This document shows positions 54,292 to 64,000 of a stretch of DNA of 64,000 bases, piece by piece. Made by a program: the position numbers and the translations under genes. The notes under the pieces were generated by a model. It ran no database searches, was not told the DNA's origin, and saw only the letters and a list, made by a program, of their open reading frames with translations. The stretch comes from Jeongeupia sp. HS-3 (GTDB taxonomy: Bacteria > Pseudomonadota > Gammaproteobacteria > Burkholderiales > Chitinibacteraceae), in contig NZ_AP024094.1 of the NCBI RefSeq assembly GCF_015140455.1, forward strand, positions 186,001 through 250,000, written 5' to 3'. Every line of letters starts with the position of its first letter. Position 1 is the stretch's first letter.

Positions 54292-54972
54292 ATGCTGCTG
54301 CACATCCCGAACGTACTCGATCGTGAAACCGCGCTTGCCTGTCGCGAACGCCTCGCCGGCGCCGGCTGGGTCGACGGCCGCATCACCTCGGGGACGCAGT
54401 CGGCGCAGGTCAAACGCAATCTGCAACTGCCGACCGAAGACCCGGTCTCGCAGGATGTCGCCAACCTGATCCTGCGCGCGCTGGAGCAAAACGGCATTTT
54501 CTTCTCGGCCGCGCTGCCGAAGAAGGTCGTGCCGCCGCAGTTCAACTATCACGAAGGCGGCATGCACTTCGGCAATCACGTCGACAACGCCGTGCGCACC
54601 ATGCCCGGTAGCGGCGAGTGGGTGCGCACCGATCTGTCGGCGACCCTGTTCTTTACCGATCCGGACGAGTACGACGGTGGTGATCTGGTGATCGAAGACA
54701 CCTACGGGCTGCACGCGGTCAAGCTTGCCGCCGGCGATCTGATTCTTTATCCGTCGACCAGCCTGCACCGGGTCGAGCCGGTGACTAGCGGCGCGCGCAT
54801 GGTGGCGTTTTTCTGGGTGCAGAGCATGGTGCGCGACGACGGCCAGCGCGGGCTGTTGTTCGATCTCGACAGCTCGATCCGCGACATTCGCAATCGTCAT
54901 GGCGAGGATCAGGCGGCGGTCAACCTGACCAATGTGTATCACAACCTGTTGCGGCAATGGGTCGAGGTTTGA
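54292..54972 (+). CDS. PiuC-like Fe(II)/2-oxoglutarate PKHD-type hydroxylase
   Basis: 226 residues of the YbiX/PiuC family, iron and 2-oxoglutarate dependent dioxygenases of unknown substrate that are co-regulated with Fiu/PiuA receptors. The facial triad is visible: HVD in GMHFGNHVDNAVRTM (about residues 95-98) and the distal His in LHRVEPVTSGARMVAFFWVQ (about 160) with the 2-oxoglutarate-binding Arg. The N-terminus (MLLHIPNVLDRETALACRERL) is also diagnostic. AAGGA lies before the ATG. Confidence 0.93.
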   Translation: MLLHIPNVLDRETALACRERLAGAGWVDGRITSGTQSAQVKRNLQLPTEDPVSQDVANLILRALEQNGIFFSAALPKKVVPPQFNYHEGGMHFGNHVDNAVRTMPGSGEWVRTDLSATLFFTDPDEYDGGDLVIEDTYGLHAVKLAAGDLILYPSTSLHRVEPVTSGARMVAFFWVQSMVRDDGQRGLLFDLDSSIRDIRNRHGEDQAAVNLTNVYHNLLRQWVEV

Positions 54973-55056
54973 GGCCACACAAAATGTTTGCCTGGGGCTT
55001 GACGGCGCGATGAATGCTGGGCAAATCGTTGCCATCCTCGCTCATGGCGCTTGCGG

Positions 55057-55062
55057 TATAAT
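55057..55062 (+). promoter_or_regulatory. -10 element for the fmdB-DUF502-aspS operon
   Basis: A perfect TATAAT, 28 bp before the fmdB ATG. No good -35 at 16-18 bases; TTGCCA at 55029-55034 is too far (22 bases). Confidence 0.45.
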
Positions 55063-55089
55063 CTGCCGCTTGTTTGCGGAGGACTGACT

Positions 55090-55329
55090 ATGCCGATTTA
55101 TGCTTACCGCTGCGCGTCCTGTGGTCACGACGGCGAACACATGCAAAAAATGACCGATGCGCTGCTCGTGGAATGCCCGAGCTGCCACGCCTCGACCTAT
55201 CAAAAACAGTTGACTGCTGCAGGCTTCCAGCTCAAGGGCTCGGGCTACTACGTCACTGATTTCAAGAACAGCGGCAGCCCGGCACCGTCCGGCGCCTGCG
55301 GTTCCGGTAACTGTGGTCACGCCCACTAA
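55090..55329 (+). CDS. FmdB-family zinc ribbon protein
   Basis: 79 residues. MPIYAYRCASCGHDGEHMQK is the standard opening of FmdB regulatory-domain proteins, and CPSCHAS supplies the second Cys pair of a zinc ribbon (CxxC about residues 8-11 and 35-38). The tail is Gly/Ser/Cys-rich (GACGSGNCGHAH). GGAGG lies at optimal spacing before the ATG at 55090. Function unknown; it commonly precedes a DUF502 gene and aspS in betaproteobacteria, as here. Confidence 0.9.
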   Translation: MPIYAYRCASCGHDGEHMQKMTDALLVECPSCHASTYQKQLTAAGFQLKGSGYYVTDFKNSGSPAPSGACGSGNCGHAH

Positions 55330-55347
55330 ACGGGCAAACGAGGGTAA

Positions 55348-56028
55348 ATGGCCAGCCTGAAGAAATACCTGCTGACCGGCCTGCTGATCTGGGTGCCGCT
55401 GGCGATTACGCTCTGGGTACTGCAACTGATCATCGGCACGATGGACCAGATCGGCACGCTGCTGCCGACGCCGATGCGCCCGGATTACTGGCTGCTGCAG
55501 CGCTTGGCCAATGATTTGCCATGGTTCGCCGACAAGCAGGCGATTCCCGGCTTCGGGGTGGTGCTGACCGTGGTCGTGCTGATGGTGACCGGGCTGATTG
55601 CCCACAACATCATCGGCCGGCAATTGCTGCGATTTGGCGAGTGGGTGCTCCATCGCATTCCCATCGTCCGCTCGATCTATTCAAGCGTGAAACAGGTGTC
55701 GGATACGCTGTTTTCCGACTCCGGCCAAGCTTTCCGTACCGCGGTGCTGGTGCAGTTTCCGCATCAGGGCACATGGGCGGTCGGCTTTGTGACCAGCCAG
55801 GTCGGTGGCGAAATCGCCGACAAGCTTGGCCATGAAATGATTTCGGTGTTCGTGCCGACAACGCCGAACCCAACTTCGGGCTTTTTGTTCATGGCGCAAA
55901 AATCTGCCGTGCACGAGCTCGATATGAGCGTCGACGAAGCGCTCAAATACGTGATTTCACTCGGCGTGGTCGCACCCAACGGCAAACTTGCCGTCGCGCC
56001 GACGGTTGCAGCTCAGCTTGCAGCCTGA
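55348..56028 (+). CDS. DUF502 family membrane protein
   Basis: 226 residues with an N-terminal transmembrane helix ([20 protein letters not shown], about 6-25), a second ([20 protein letters not shown], about 71-90), and the conserved DUF502 stretch [20 protein letters not shown] (about 104-123) with [13 protein letters not shown] (about 171). Inner-membrane protein of unknown function. It lies 18 bp after fmdB and 28 bp before aspS. Confidence 0.92.
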   Translation: MASLKKYLLTGLLIWVPLAITLWVLQLIIGTMDQIGTLLPTPMRPDYWLLQRLANDLPWFADKQAIPGFGVVLTVVVLMVTGLIAHNIIGRQLLRFGEWVLHRIPIVRSIYSSVKQVSDTLFSDSGQAFRTAVLVQFPHQGTWAVGFVTSQVGGEIADKLGHEMISVFVPTTPNPTSGFLFMAQKSAVHELDMSVDEALKYVISLGVVAPNGKLAVAPTVAAQLAA

Positions 56029-56056
56029 CTCAATACAATCAAGGATGAAACATTCG

Positions 56057-57856
56057 ATGCGTACCGATTACTGCGGCTTGATCGACCAGCGTTACCTTGG
56101 CCAGACGGTCATCATTCAGGGCTGGGCCCATCGTCGTCGTGACCACGGCGGCGTGATCTTCATCGACCTGCGCGACCGTGAAGGTCTGGTGCAAGTGGTG
56201 ATTGATCCGGATACCCCGGAAGCGTTCAAGCAGGCCGATTCCTCGCGTGGCGAGTACGTACTGCAAATCACCGGCCTCGTGCGTGCACGTCCGGAAGGCA
56301 CGACCAATGCCAAGATGATCTCCGGCCAGATCGAAATTCTCGCCAAGGACATCGTGATCCTGAACAAGGCCGAAACGCCGCCATTCCAGATCGACGACGA
56401 AAACCTCTCCGAGAACGTCCGCCTGACCAACCGCGTGATCGACCTGCGTCGGCCGCAAATGCAGAAGAACCTGCGCCTGCGCTACAAGGTGGCGCTGCTG
56501 GTGCGCAACTTCCTCGACACCAAGGGCTTCATCGATATCGAAACACCGATGCTGACGCGCTCGACGCCGGAAGGCGCGCGCGATTATCTGGTGCCGAGCC
56601 GCGTGCACGACGGCCTGTTCTTCGCGCTGCCGCAATCGCCGCAACTGTTCAAGCAGCTGCTGATGGTCGCCGGTTTCGATCGTTACTACCAGATTACCAA
56701 GTGCTTCCGTGACGAAGACTTGCGTGCCGACCGCCAGCCTGAATTCACCCAGATCGATATTGAAACCTCGTTCCTGAACGAGGACGAGATCATGGCGATC
56801 ACCGAAGCCATGGCCCAGCATGTGTTCAAGGAAGCCATCGGCGTCGACCTTGGCGCCTTCCCGCGCATGGCCTACGACGATGCGATGTTCTTCTATGGCT
56901 CGGACAAGCCCGATCTGCGCGTTGATCTCAAGTTCACCGAACTGACCGATCTGATGAAGACCGAAGAATTCAAGGTCTTCCGTGGTGCTGCCGATATGGA
57001 CGGCGGCCGTGTGGTCGGCCTGCGCATTCCGGGCGGCGCCAGCCTCAGCCGCAAGGAAATCGACGAATACACCAAGTTTGTCGCGATTTACGGCGCCAAG
57101 GGTCTGGCCTACATCAAGGTCAACGACGTGACCAACCTGAGCAATGGCGAGGGTTCGGGCTTGCAGTCGCCGATCGTCAAGAACCTCAGCGAAGCCTGCC
57201 TGAGCGAAATCATTGCCCGCACCGGCGCACAAACCGGCGATCTGATTTTCTTTGGCGCCGACAAGCGCAAGATCGTCGATGAAGCGATCGGCGCACTGCG
57301 CCTGAAGCTCGGCCACGAGAAGGGCGAAGCCGGCGGTTACTTCACCAAGTCGTGGAAGCCGCTATGGGTTGTGGATTTCCCGATGTTCGAATACGACGAA
57401 GACGGCAAACGCTGGAACGCCTGCCACCATCCGTTCACCAGCCCGAAGGTCGAACACCTTGAACTGCTGACGACCAATCCGGGCGCATGCAAGGCACGCG
57501 CCTACGACATGGTGCTGAACGGCTGGGAAATGGGTGGCGGTTCGGTGCGTATCCACCAGGCCGATGTGCAATCGACGGTGTTCGATGCACTCGGGATTGG
57601 CGAGGAAGAAGCGCAGAACAAGTTCGGCTTCCTGCTCGACAACCTCAAGTTCGGTGCCCCGCCGCACGGTGGCCTGGCCTTCGGCCTTGACCGTCTGGTG
57701 ACGCTGATGACCGGTGCAGAATCGATCCGTGATGTGATCGCCTTCCCGAAAACCCAGCGGGCCCAGTGCCTGCTGACCAATGCACCGAACGTGGTCGACG
57801 AGAAGCAGTTGCGCGAACTGCACATCCGCTTGCGCAATCCAGCACAAACGGTCTGA
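56057..57856 (+). CDS. aspS: Aspartyl-tRNA synthetase
   Basis: Class II aminoacyl-tRNA synthetase, 599 residues, bacterial type with an inserted GAD domain. N-terminal OB fold ([20 protein letters not shown]), motif 1 region, the flipping loop ([13 protein letters not shown]), motif 2 ([19 protein letters not shown], about residue 215) and motif 3 ([15 protein letters not shown], about 535). The start at MRTDYCG fits the family; an ATG at 56045 is 12 bases upstream and too near AAGG. Operon end is marked by a terminator. Confidence 0.97.
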   Translation: MRTDYCGLIDQRYLGQTVIIQGWAHRRRDHGGVIFIDLRDREGLVQVVIDPDTPEAFKQADSSRGEYVLQITGLVRARPEGTTNAKMISGQIEILAKDIVILNKAETPPFQIDDENLSENVRLTNRVIDLRRPQMQKNLRLRYKVALLVRNFLDTKGFIDIETPMLTRSTPEGARDYLVPSRVHDGLFFALPQSPQLFKQLLMVAGFDRYYQITKCFRDEDLRADRQPEFTQIDIETSFLNEDEIMAITEAMAQHVFKEAIGVDLGAFPRMAYDDAMFFYGSDKPDLRVDLKFTELTDLMKTEEFKVFRGAADMDGGRVVGLRIPGGASLSRKEIDEYTKFVAIYGAKGLAYIKVNDVTNLSNGEGSGLQSPIVKNLSEACLSEIIARTGAQTGDLIFFGADKRKIVDEAIGALRLKLGHEKGEAGGYFTKSWKPLWVVDFPMFEYDEDGKRWNACHHPFTSPKVEHLELLTTNPGACKARAYDMVLNGWEMGGGSVRIHQADVQSTVFDALGIGEEEAQNKFGFLLDNLKFGAPPHGGLAFGLDRLVTLMTGAESIRDVIAFPKTQRAQCLLTNAPNVVDEKQLRELHIRLRNPAQTV

Positions 57857-57881
57857 TGGCATAGACAGATTGCAACAGTTG

Positions 57882-57905
57882 AAAGGCGCCCGGAAGGGCG
57901 CCTTT
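57882..57905 (+). terminator. Terminator after aspS
   Basis: AAAGGCGCCC-GGAA-GGGCGCCTTT: exact 10-bp arms and a tetraloop, with the T-tract running on as TTTT. 25 bp after the aspS stop. Confidence 0.92.
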
Positions 57906-57970
57906 TCCATTGATATATGTTTTCCGGTAGATTAAGCGCATCTTACTAATTGGTTGGGTTGGTGCGATTG

Positions 57971-58450
57971 ATGGACCGGCTAAACAGTCGTATGACTTAC
58001 CGCTGCGGTCACGCATTGCAGCCCTTGTCGAGCTCGTTTCAGCACAACGAGGCGTATCTGATCCGCGTGGCCTTCACTTGCCCGCATTGCGTTGCCGAAA
58101 TCAGTCGTCGCGCTGCGCTGGATACACGTGCTTACGTCAACATGCAGCAGATCTCGCCAGGGATGGCCGCCTTCGTGATCGAGGTTAGCCAGACCCATGA
58201 CGAGCTGGGCAAGCTGTTGGCCGCGATCGGTTATGCCCGGCGAGGCAAATCGCTGGATGAATTGACGCCGGGTATCGAGGTGCTTGAGGAGGACGGTTGC
58301 GTCTGGCGCAAGGAAACGTGGTTCGCGACCAATACCGCGCCGCATCATGTGGTTGCGCTGATCCAGCACATCAAGCTTGAAGCCACCTGGCTGGGTAGCT
58401 ATCTGCCGCGGGAGATGGCCGCCGTGCAGTATTTTGCTTTCCCGGATTAA
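57971..58450 (+). CDS. Unrecognised small protein with a possible metal-binding cysteine motif
   Basis: About 159 residues from the ATG at 57971 (TTG 57950 and GTG 57962 are in-frame alternatives). No signal peptide or membrane segment. The first 45 residues have YRCGHALQP and FTCPHC, a spacing that could bind a metal ion. The rest looks like a mixed alpha/beta domain (FVIEVSQTHDELGKLLAAIG; VVALIQHIKLEATWLG). It has its own terminator on each side, so it is likely transcribed alone. I do not recognise the family. Confidence 0.65.
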   Translation: MDRLNSRMTYRCGHALQPLSSSFQHNEAYLIRVAFTCPHCVAEISRRAALDTRAYVNMQQISPGMAAFVIEVSQTHDELGKLLAAIGYARRGKSLDELTPGIEVLEEDGCVWRKETWFATNTAPHHVVALIQHIKLEATWLGSYLPREMAAVQYFAFPD

Positions 58451-58472
58451 GCCACGTGAGCTTGGGTTAAAA

Positions 58473-58500
58473 AAAACGGACAGCCATGGCTGTCCGTTTT
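58473..58500. terminator. Perfect bidirectional terminator
   Basis: A 28-bp perfect palindrome, AAAACGGACAGCCA and its complement, with A- and T-runs at the ends, so it can work for the upstream gene on the plus strand and glnE on the minus strand. Confidence 0.92.
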
Positions 58501-58512
58501 CGTTTGGCTTGC

Positions 58513-61215
58513 TCAGGCCTCGGGGGCGTCGAACTCGGGCGCGTCGAACAGTTGCGCCCACAGCGTTTGCACCGCCGCGATCGATTCGGCAATGGTCGCC
58601 AACGTGGCGGCACTCGGTTTGGTGCCATTGAGCCGGCTGGCGTGCTGCATGCGGCGCAGCTCGCGATACGTTGTTTGTGCATGCGCGGCCAGATCCGCCG
58701 CGATCAGCCCTTCGCGTGCGGCGCAGCCGAGCAGGGCGATATTACCAAGGTTGCCGGTCAGCTCCTTGACGCTGTGCGCGTACGCCAGAATCAGGAACTG
58801 CACGATGAACTCGATGTCGACGATGCCGCCGCGGCAATGCTTGACGTCGTCGATCTTGGCCGGATGTGTGTCCAGCATTCGGTCACGCATCTGCAAGACT
58901 TCTTTGCGCAAGGCCGCCACGTCGCGCGGTGTGCGCAGGATGTCGTTTTTCACGGTTTCGAAGGCATCGCCTATCGCCGTTTCGCCGCACACGAAGCGCG
59001 CGCGCGTCAGTGCCTGGTGCTCCCAGACCCAGGCCGATTTGCGCTGATATTCGGCAAAGGCTTCGACGCTGGAGACCAGCAGCCCCGATGCGCCATTGGG
59101 CCGCAGCCGCAGATCGATATCGTAAAGCAGGCCGGCGGATGTCGGCGTGGTCAGCCAGGTGACGATTTTCTTGGCCAGTCGCGCGTACTGTTCCGGTGCA
59201 TCCGGGTGCGGGTCGTCGTACAGGAAGACGAGATCCAGATCCGAGCCGTAACCCAGCTCCTTGCCGCCGAGCTTGCCGTAGCCGATGGCGGCGAAATGCG
59301 GCGTCTGGGTATGGCGCTTGGGTAGCTCGTGCCAGACTTCCTCGATCGTGACCGCCAGCAGCAGGTCGGCCAAAGCTGACAAGTGATCGGATACCGTTTC
59401 CAGCGAGATCAGCCCGGCCAGATCCTGCGCCACCACCCGGAATACCTGGGTGTGCTGGAAATGGCGCAGGCAATCCATCTTGGCCTCGGTATCGTCGCCA
59501 AGCTCGGCGATTTCCCGGCGCAGGATTTTGCCCAGCTTTGTCCAGTCTGGCGCCTGATACAGCAGCCGTGCATCGAGCAGTTCGTCGAGCAGGATGGGGT
59601 GGCGCGTCAGGTATTCGGAAACCCATGGGCTGGCGCTGTAGAGTTCGGCCAGCCGGTTGAGGGTTTGCGGGTGTTCGGCCAGCAGCGCCAGATAGGATTC
59701 GCGCCGGCCGATCGCCTCCAGCAGTCCCAGCAGTCGTGATAGCGTGTCGTCGGGGTTCGGGTAGCCGGCGGCCACGCCGATCAGCGCTGGCAGGATGCTG
59801 TCGACGCGCTGGCGGCAACGATCCGGCATTTGCTGATAACGGCTGCTGCTGGCGAACGCGGCCAATTTGCGCGCCATTTCCGTCGCATCGCGAAAGCCCT
59901 TGGTGGCGAGGGTGTCGGGCGCCGCATCGCCATCGCGCGCTTGTTGCCAGGCGCCGGCGTCCGCGCCGCCTTGCTGTTCCTGCGGCAGACCGAAAATCTG
60001 TTCGAACTGTACGGTAACGCGATCGCGATGCTGTGCCAGCGCGGTGCTGAAGGCCGCCCAGTGGGCGTACCCCATGCTGGTGGCGATACGGGTTTTATCG
60101 TCATCGTTCGTTGGCAAGGTCTGCGTTTGCGCATCGTCGATATACATCAAGCGGTGTTCGACATTGCGCAGAAAGGTGTAGGCGCTTTGCAGTTCGGCGA
60201 CGGCATCGGCCGGTAGCAGCCCTTGCTGGCCGAGCTCGTGGAGAACCGCCCGCGTCGCCCGCTGCGTCAGCGCCTTGACCCGGCCGCCGCGGATCAGCTG
60301 GAAGACCTGGCCGATGAATTCGATCTCGCGGATGCCGCCCGGGCCGAGCTTGATGTTGTCGATCCGGTCACGGCGCTGTACTTCGCGGCGGATCTGGCTG
60401 TGCAGCTCGCGCATCGACTGATAGGCGCCGTAGTCGAGGTATTTGCGGTACACAAAGGGGCGGATCAGCTGCATCAGCGCCTCGCCGTCGCCGGTCATCG
60501 CGCGGCCCTTGATCCACGCGTAGCGTTCCCATTCGCGTCCTTGGGTGATCAGGTAGTTCTCCAGCGCGGCGAACGAGCACACCAGCGGGCCGGAATCACC
60601 AAACGGGCGCAGCCGCATGTCGACGCGGAAAACAAAACCGTCTTCGGTCGGATCGTCGATTAGCTGGATCAGTTTCTTGCCGATGCGGGTGAAGTATTCG
60701 TGGTTGGTCAGCCGGCTTTGGCCGTCGGTGCTGCCGTCTTCCGGGTAGACGAAGATCAGGTCGATATCGCTGGAGACATTGAGCTCGCATCCTCCCAGCT
60801 TGCCCATGCCGACAACGATCAGTTCCTGTATCTCGCCGCTGTCGTCGCCGATGGGCTGGCCGGGGCGGGTTTCATTGTGGCTGGCGAAAGCCAGCGCCTG
60901 CTGTACCGCTATTTCGGCCAGATCCGAGATGGTGCGCACCGCTTCATCCAGATCGGCCAGTCCTTCGAGTTCACGCGCGATCAGCCGTGCCATCACCGCT
61001 TGGCGCAGCCGGCGCAATCGCCGCTTGAAGGTCGCCTCGTCGTCACCGATGGCGTTGAGCAGTCGCAGTGACATCTCGGCGCGCGTAAACGGCTGGTAGA
61101 GATGCTCGGCGGTTTCATCGCCCAGCGCTGGGTGGCGGGTGAAAAGGCGTTGCAGATAGCGGCTGTGTGCCAGTGCCGGGGCCAATGTGCTTGAAATCAC
61201 AGTATCGCTACTCAT
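58513..61215 (-). CDS. glnE: Bifunctional glutamine synthetase adenylyltransferase/deadenylylase GlnE
   Basis: Controls glutamine synthetase by adding and removing AMP in response to PII. 900 residues (E. coli 946). It has two nucleotidyltransferase domains: the N-terminal one (GMGKLGGCELNVSSDIDLIF, about 136-155) associated with deadenylylation, and the C-terminal one (GYGKLGGKELGYGSDLDLVF, about 650-669) with adenylylation. Each is followed by a helical regulatory domain (LGPGGIREIEFIGQVFQLIRG; CRGGIVDIEFIVQFLILAYA). Divergent from the YhdP-like gene. Confidence 0.96.
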   Translation of the reverse strand: MSSDTVISSTLAPALAHSRYLQRLFTRHPALGDETAEHLYQPFTRAEMSLRLLNAIGDDEATFKRRLRRLRQAVMARLIARELEGLADLDEAVRTISDLAEIAVQQALAFASHNETRPGQPIGDDSGEIQELIVVGMGKLGGCELNVSSDIDLIFVYPEDGSTDGQSRLTNHEYFTRIGKKLIQLIDDPTEDGFVFRVDMRLRPFGDSGPLVCSFAALENYLITQGREWERYAWIKGRAMTGDGEALMQLIRPFVYRKYLDYGAYQSMRELHSQIRREVQRRDRIDNIKLGPGGIREIEFIGQVFQLIRGGRVKALTQRATRAVLHELGQQGLLPADAVAELQSAYTFLRNVEHRLMYIDDAQTQTLPTNDDDKTRIATSMGYAHWAAFSTALAQHRDRVTVQFEQIFGLPQEQQGGADAGAWQQARDGDAAPDTLATKGFRDATEMARKLAAFASSSRYQQMPDRCRQRVDSILPALIGVAAGYPNPDDTLSRLLGLLEAIGRRESYLALLAEHPQTLNRLAELYSASPWVSEYLTRHPILLDELLDARLLYQAPDWTKLGKILRREIAELGDDTEAKMDCLRHFQHTQVFRVVAQDLAGLISLETVSDHLSALADLLLAVTIEEVWHELPKRHTQTPHFAAIGYGKLGGKELGYGSDLDLVFLYDDPHPDAPEQYARLAKKIVTWLTTPTSAGLLYDIDLRLRPNGASGLLVSSVEAFAEYQRKSAWVWEHQALTRARFVCGETAIGDAFETVKNDILRTPRDVAALRKEVLQMRDRMLDTHPAKIDDVKHCRGGIVDIEFIVQFLILAYAHSVKELTGNLGNIALLGCAAREGLIAADLAAHAQTTYRELRRMQHASRLNGTKPSAATLATIAESIAAVQTLWAQLFDAPEFDAPEA

Positions 61216-61371
61216 GGGGCTGGTCTGTTCGCGTTAGAATCGACGACTGTTTACGCTAGCACAATCGGCCTGCCCCAGGCGTTCCGGCTCCCCCATGTTC
61301 GTTGATTTTCGTCGTTTCCCGCCTCTTTTCCGGTATCGGCCCGCCACGGCTGCCCGGTTAGGCGGCCGCGC

Positions 61372-64000
61372 GTGCTGAGCAGGCTCCCCGGCTGGCTGGT
61401 CCGCGTCGTTAAGCCGCTGTACCGGGTACTGCACTGGCATGGCCGCTTGTTGCTGTGGCTGGCGGGTATTGCCTTGGTGCTGCTGGCGCTGGTCGCGGCG
61501 GCCTGGCAGTTTTATTTCGTGCCGCGACTGGATGGCTTTCGGCCGCAAATCGTCGCGGCGCTCTCCAGCGCGAGCGGGGTGCCGCTGCAGCTGCAACATA
61601 TCGCCGGCGGCTGGCGTGGCGGCCGGCCGCGGCTGACCATGGACGGCGTGAGCGTGCTCGACGCCACGGGCACGCCCGCGCTGCAGCTGGCCCGGCTTGA
61701 TGTCGATCTGACCTGGTGGTCGCTGTTTGCCGGTGAGCTGCATTTCAAAAGCCTGCGGCTGGATGCGCCCAAGGTCGACTTGTCGCGCGACGCCGACGGC
61801 CATTTGCATCTGGGCAGCCTGGCGCTGCATACCAGCAAGGACGGCAGCGACAACCGCTTCGTCGACTGGTTGCTCGAGCAAGGCGAGGTCAAGCTCACCG
61901 GCGGCGAGCTGCTCTGGACCGATGCGCTCACGCAGACCGGGCCGCAACGTTTTACCGATGTGACCTTCATATTGAGCAACTGGTTGGGTCGTCACCAGGT
62001 CCGCCTGGCACTGACGCCGCCGGTTGCGCTGGCGAGCCCGTTGACGCTCACCGGCCGATTTACCGGCAAACGGCTGGCGCAATTGTCCGACTGGCGCGGA
62101 TCACTCGATCTGCGTCTGGAACGGGCCGATCTTGCCGGGATCTGGGCGCAGATTCCGCAAGCGAAAAGACCGTTTCCGTCACTGGCCGGTCAGGCCGGCG
62201 GGCAGCTTTCCTTCGACTTCGCCTCGGGGCGGATTAGCGCGGCGCAAATGAGCGTCAAGGGACAGGACTGGTCGGCGCTGATCAACGACAAGCCGATGAC
62301 ACTGGCCCGTTTTGATGGCCGGCTGGCGTTCGAGCACAGCGCCAAGCTGCGCCGGCTGGATGTCACCATCGCCCGCGCCGATCGCCGTGAAGGTGTGCTA
62401 TGCACCGGTTGTACGCTGAACTACAGCGAAATCGCCGGGCAGCAACACCGCCTGAGCGCCCGAAACTGGCAGCTCGAGACGCTATCGGCGTATTTGCCGA
62501 TGCTGCCTGCATCGTGGGTGGAACGGCTGTCGTCGTTGCGCTTGGCCGGTGTACTCAAGGAAGGCGAGCTGGCATGGGGCGGCAAGCGAGATGCACCGGA
62601 GAAATACTCGGGGCGGCTGGTGTTGGCCGGGGCGACCGTGGCCGGGCTGGCCGATGTGCCGGGGATCTCCGGGGCCGACGTGTGGCTGCAGTTCGACGAA
62701 AACCGTGGTGATCTGCAGCTGACGAGCAAGAAGCTCGGCATCGATTGGGCCGCCGAATTCGCCGAGCCCCTCGTGTTCGACAAGGCCGTACTTGCCGCCA
62801 ACTGGACCCGTGACGGCAAGGATTGGCGCTTCAAGCTGCCCAAGCTGGCGCTGGCCAATCCCGATATCGAGACGGATCTCAAGGCGACTTATCGCTACAG
62901 CGGCGAAGACGCCGGCGATCTGGATCTGAGCGGCACGATCGGCAGGCTGACCGCGCAGCGCGCCTATGCCTATCTGCCGCGCGCCGCTGGTGCCGATACG
63001 CTGGTGTGGCTCAAGCGGGCGCTCAAGGCGGGCGAGGGCATGGATGGCAAGGTCACCGTACGCGGGCCGCTGGCGCAATTTCCGTTCGATGGCGATAAAA
63101 ACGGCATTTTCCAGATCACCGCGCTGGCGCGCGATGTGACGCTTGATTTTGCCGATGGCTGGCCGCCGATCACCGGTATCGACGGCGTGCTCGATTTTCA
63201 CGGCAACCGCATGGAGATCCATGCCGATCGCGGCGCCCGAATACTCGGCGCGACGCTGGCGCCGGTGAAGGTGGTGATTGCCGATCTGGCGCATACGCCG
63301 CTGCTGCAAATCGACGGCGTTGCCGAAGGCAGCACCACCTCGTTTCTGGATTTCGTCAAACAGAGCCCGCTGCACGCACGCGCGGCGGCCTATGTCGATG
63401 GACTGAAAGCCGAGGGCAATGGGGTGCTGACGCTGAAACTCGGTGTGCCGCTGATCACTCCGGAGGCGACGCGAGTCGAAGGTCGTTATCGTTTCCGCGA
63501 AAACCGTCTCGATTTCGGCGCCGGGGTTCCCTTGCTGACCCGGGCCGGTGGCGAATTCGGTTTTACCGAAGATCGCTTCGATCTGCGCGATACCCGCGCG
63601 CAGGTCCTGGGTGGCGAGAGCGTCGTAGCGGGCGCCACCGGCAAGGATGGCAGACTGCACCTGCAACTGGATGGGCAGGTGCAACTCGCCGAGGTGGCGC
63701 GGCGTTATCTGGCACCGATCAGTGCAAGCATCAAGGGGCAGGTGCCATACCGCGGCCAGCTTGATCTGGGCGACGATGGCTACATGCTGGCGCTGCAATC
63801 GCCGCTGACACAGGCCGCGATTGACCTGCCGGCGCCACTGGGCAAGCGCGCCGGCGAGAACCGGTTGCTGCGGCTGTCGTTGGCGGGTGATCACGAGGGC
63901 AGCAAAATCGATTTCGGCTATGGCTATTTGCTGGCGGGCGCAGTGCGGCTGCCCGCCAATGCCGCAGCCAGTGGCCAGATCGTGCTTGGCGGCGGTAACG
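61372..64000 (+). CDS. YhdP/AsmA-like protein (DUF3971), 3' end outside the window
   Basis: At least 876 residues, open to the window end. Begins at GTG 61372 (no in-frame ATG upstream). An N-terminal transmembrane helix (LLLWLAGIALVLLALVAAAW, about residues 26-45) is followed by FVPRLDGFRPQIVAALSSAS and LQHIAGGWRGGRPRLTMDGV, the DUF3971 opening, and then a very long periplasmic beta-strand array. YhdP is an AsmA-family bridge protein that moves phospholipids to the outer membrane. Position next to glnE is common in this group. Termini and size cannot be given. Confidence 0.85.
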   Translation, partial: MLSRLPGWLVRVVKPLYRVLHWHGRLLLWLAGIALVLLALVAAAWQFYFVPRLDGFRPQIVAALSSASGVPLQLQHIAGGWRGGRPRLTMDGVSVLDATGTPALQLARLDVDLTWWSLFAGELHFKSLRLDAPKVDLSRDADGHLHLGSLALHTSKDGSDNRFVDWLLEQGEVKLTGGELLWTDALTQTGPQRFTDVTFILSNWLGRHQVRLALTPPVALASPLTLTGRFTGKRLAQLSDWRGSLDLRLERADLAGIWAQIPQAKRPFPSLAGQAGGQLSFDFASGRISAAQMSVKGQDWSALINDKPMTLARFDGRLAFEHSAKLRRLDVTIARADRREGVLCTGCTLNYSEIAGQQHRLSARNWQLETLSAYLPMLPASWVERLSSLRLAGVLKEGELAWGGKRDAPEKYSGRLVLAGATVAGLADVPGISGADVWLQFDENRGDLQLTSKKLGIDWAAEFAEPLVFDKAVLAANWTRDGKDWRFKLPKLALANPDIETDLKATYRYSGEDAGDLDLSGTIGRLTAQRAYAYLPRAAGADTLVWLKRALKAGEGMDGKVTVRGPLAQFPFDGDKNGIFQITALARDVTLDFADGWPPITGIDGVLDFHGNRMEIHADRGARILGATLAPVKVVIADLAHTPLLQIDGVAEGSTTSFLDFVKQSPLHARAAAYVDGLKAEGNGVLTLKLGVPLITPEATRVEGRYRFRENRLDFGAGVPLLTRAGGEFGFTEDRFDLRDTRAQVLGGESVVAGATGKDGRLHLQLDGQVQLAEVARRYLAPISASIKGQVPYRGQLDLGDDGYMLALQSPLTQAAIDLPAPLGKRAGENRLLRLSLAGDHEGSKIDFGYGYLLAGAVRLPANAAASGQIVLGGGN

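Overview
The window is GC-rich double-stranded bacterial chromosome with tightly packed genes and almost no mobile DNA. Gene content and order (rluD/pgeF divergent from bamD, fmdB-DUF502-aspS, glnE next to yhdP, FolE2, FlhF/FlhG polar-flagellum genes) point to a motile betaproteobacterium, most likely Neisseriales (Chromobacteriaceae/Chitinibacteraceae-like). A secreted esterase with a chitin-binding module fits a chitin-associated lifestyle. The taxonomic call is inference from gene content; no database search was possible.

Layout. 1-2.2 kb: minus-strand MCE/Mla-type lipid ABC transporter (partial MlaD-like, MlaF-like ATPase, STAS-MlaE permease), preceded by a truncated GNAT acetyltransferase remnant. 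2.2-14.3 kb: flagellar block. Minus strand flhB-flhA and flhF-flhG are separated by an opposite-strand rluA and a structured repeat; plus strand carries fliK (with a sigma-54-type promoter) and fliL-M-N-O-P-Q-R. 14.3-19.6 kb: folE2, a small inverse autotransporter, a short membrane protein, pgeF, rluD and bamD (the last two divergent with overlapping start codons). 19.65-20.1 kb: four tRNA genes (Ala-GGC, Glu-TTC, Arg-ACG, Glu-TTC) with a clear promoter and terminator. 20.2-24.5 kb: glpD, glpK and a KDG-kinase-like sugar kinase.

24.5-41.0 kb is an envelope-stress and efflux island. An OmpR/EnvZ-type two-component system is divergent from a Spy/CpxP-like LTXXQ protein, followed on the same strand by an MdtABC-type RND pump (adaptor, two different permeases, outer-membrane factor) and a MacAB-type ABC pump with its own outer-membrane factor. 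A direct-repeat operator of the OmpR/CpxR kind lies in the divergent promoter. 41-45 kb: two regulator/enzyme pairs (MDR oxidoreductase with LysR; serine beta-lactamase-fold hydrolase with TetR). 45-51 kb: candidate small RNA, CBM5/12-CE2 esterase, TPR protein, DUF2784 protein, Tag glycosylase, chemoreceptor and LysE/ArgO exporter. 51-55 kb: iron module (tonB, siderophore receptor, PiuC-like hydroxylase). 55-64 kb: fmdB-DUF502-aspS, an unrecognised cysteine-containing protein, glnE, and a YhdP/AsmA-like protein running off the end.

The most unusual signal is a pair of about 110-130 bp intergenic elements (5396-5524 and 28635-28744). They share a conserved core but have different sequences in the basal stem and in one internal hairpin, with pairing kept in both, as expected for a selected RNA or DNA fold. 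No CRISPR array, prophage, IS element or defence system was seen.
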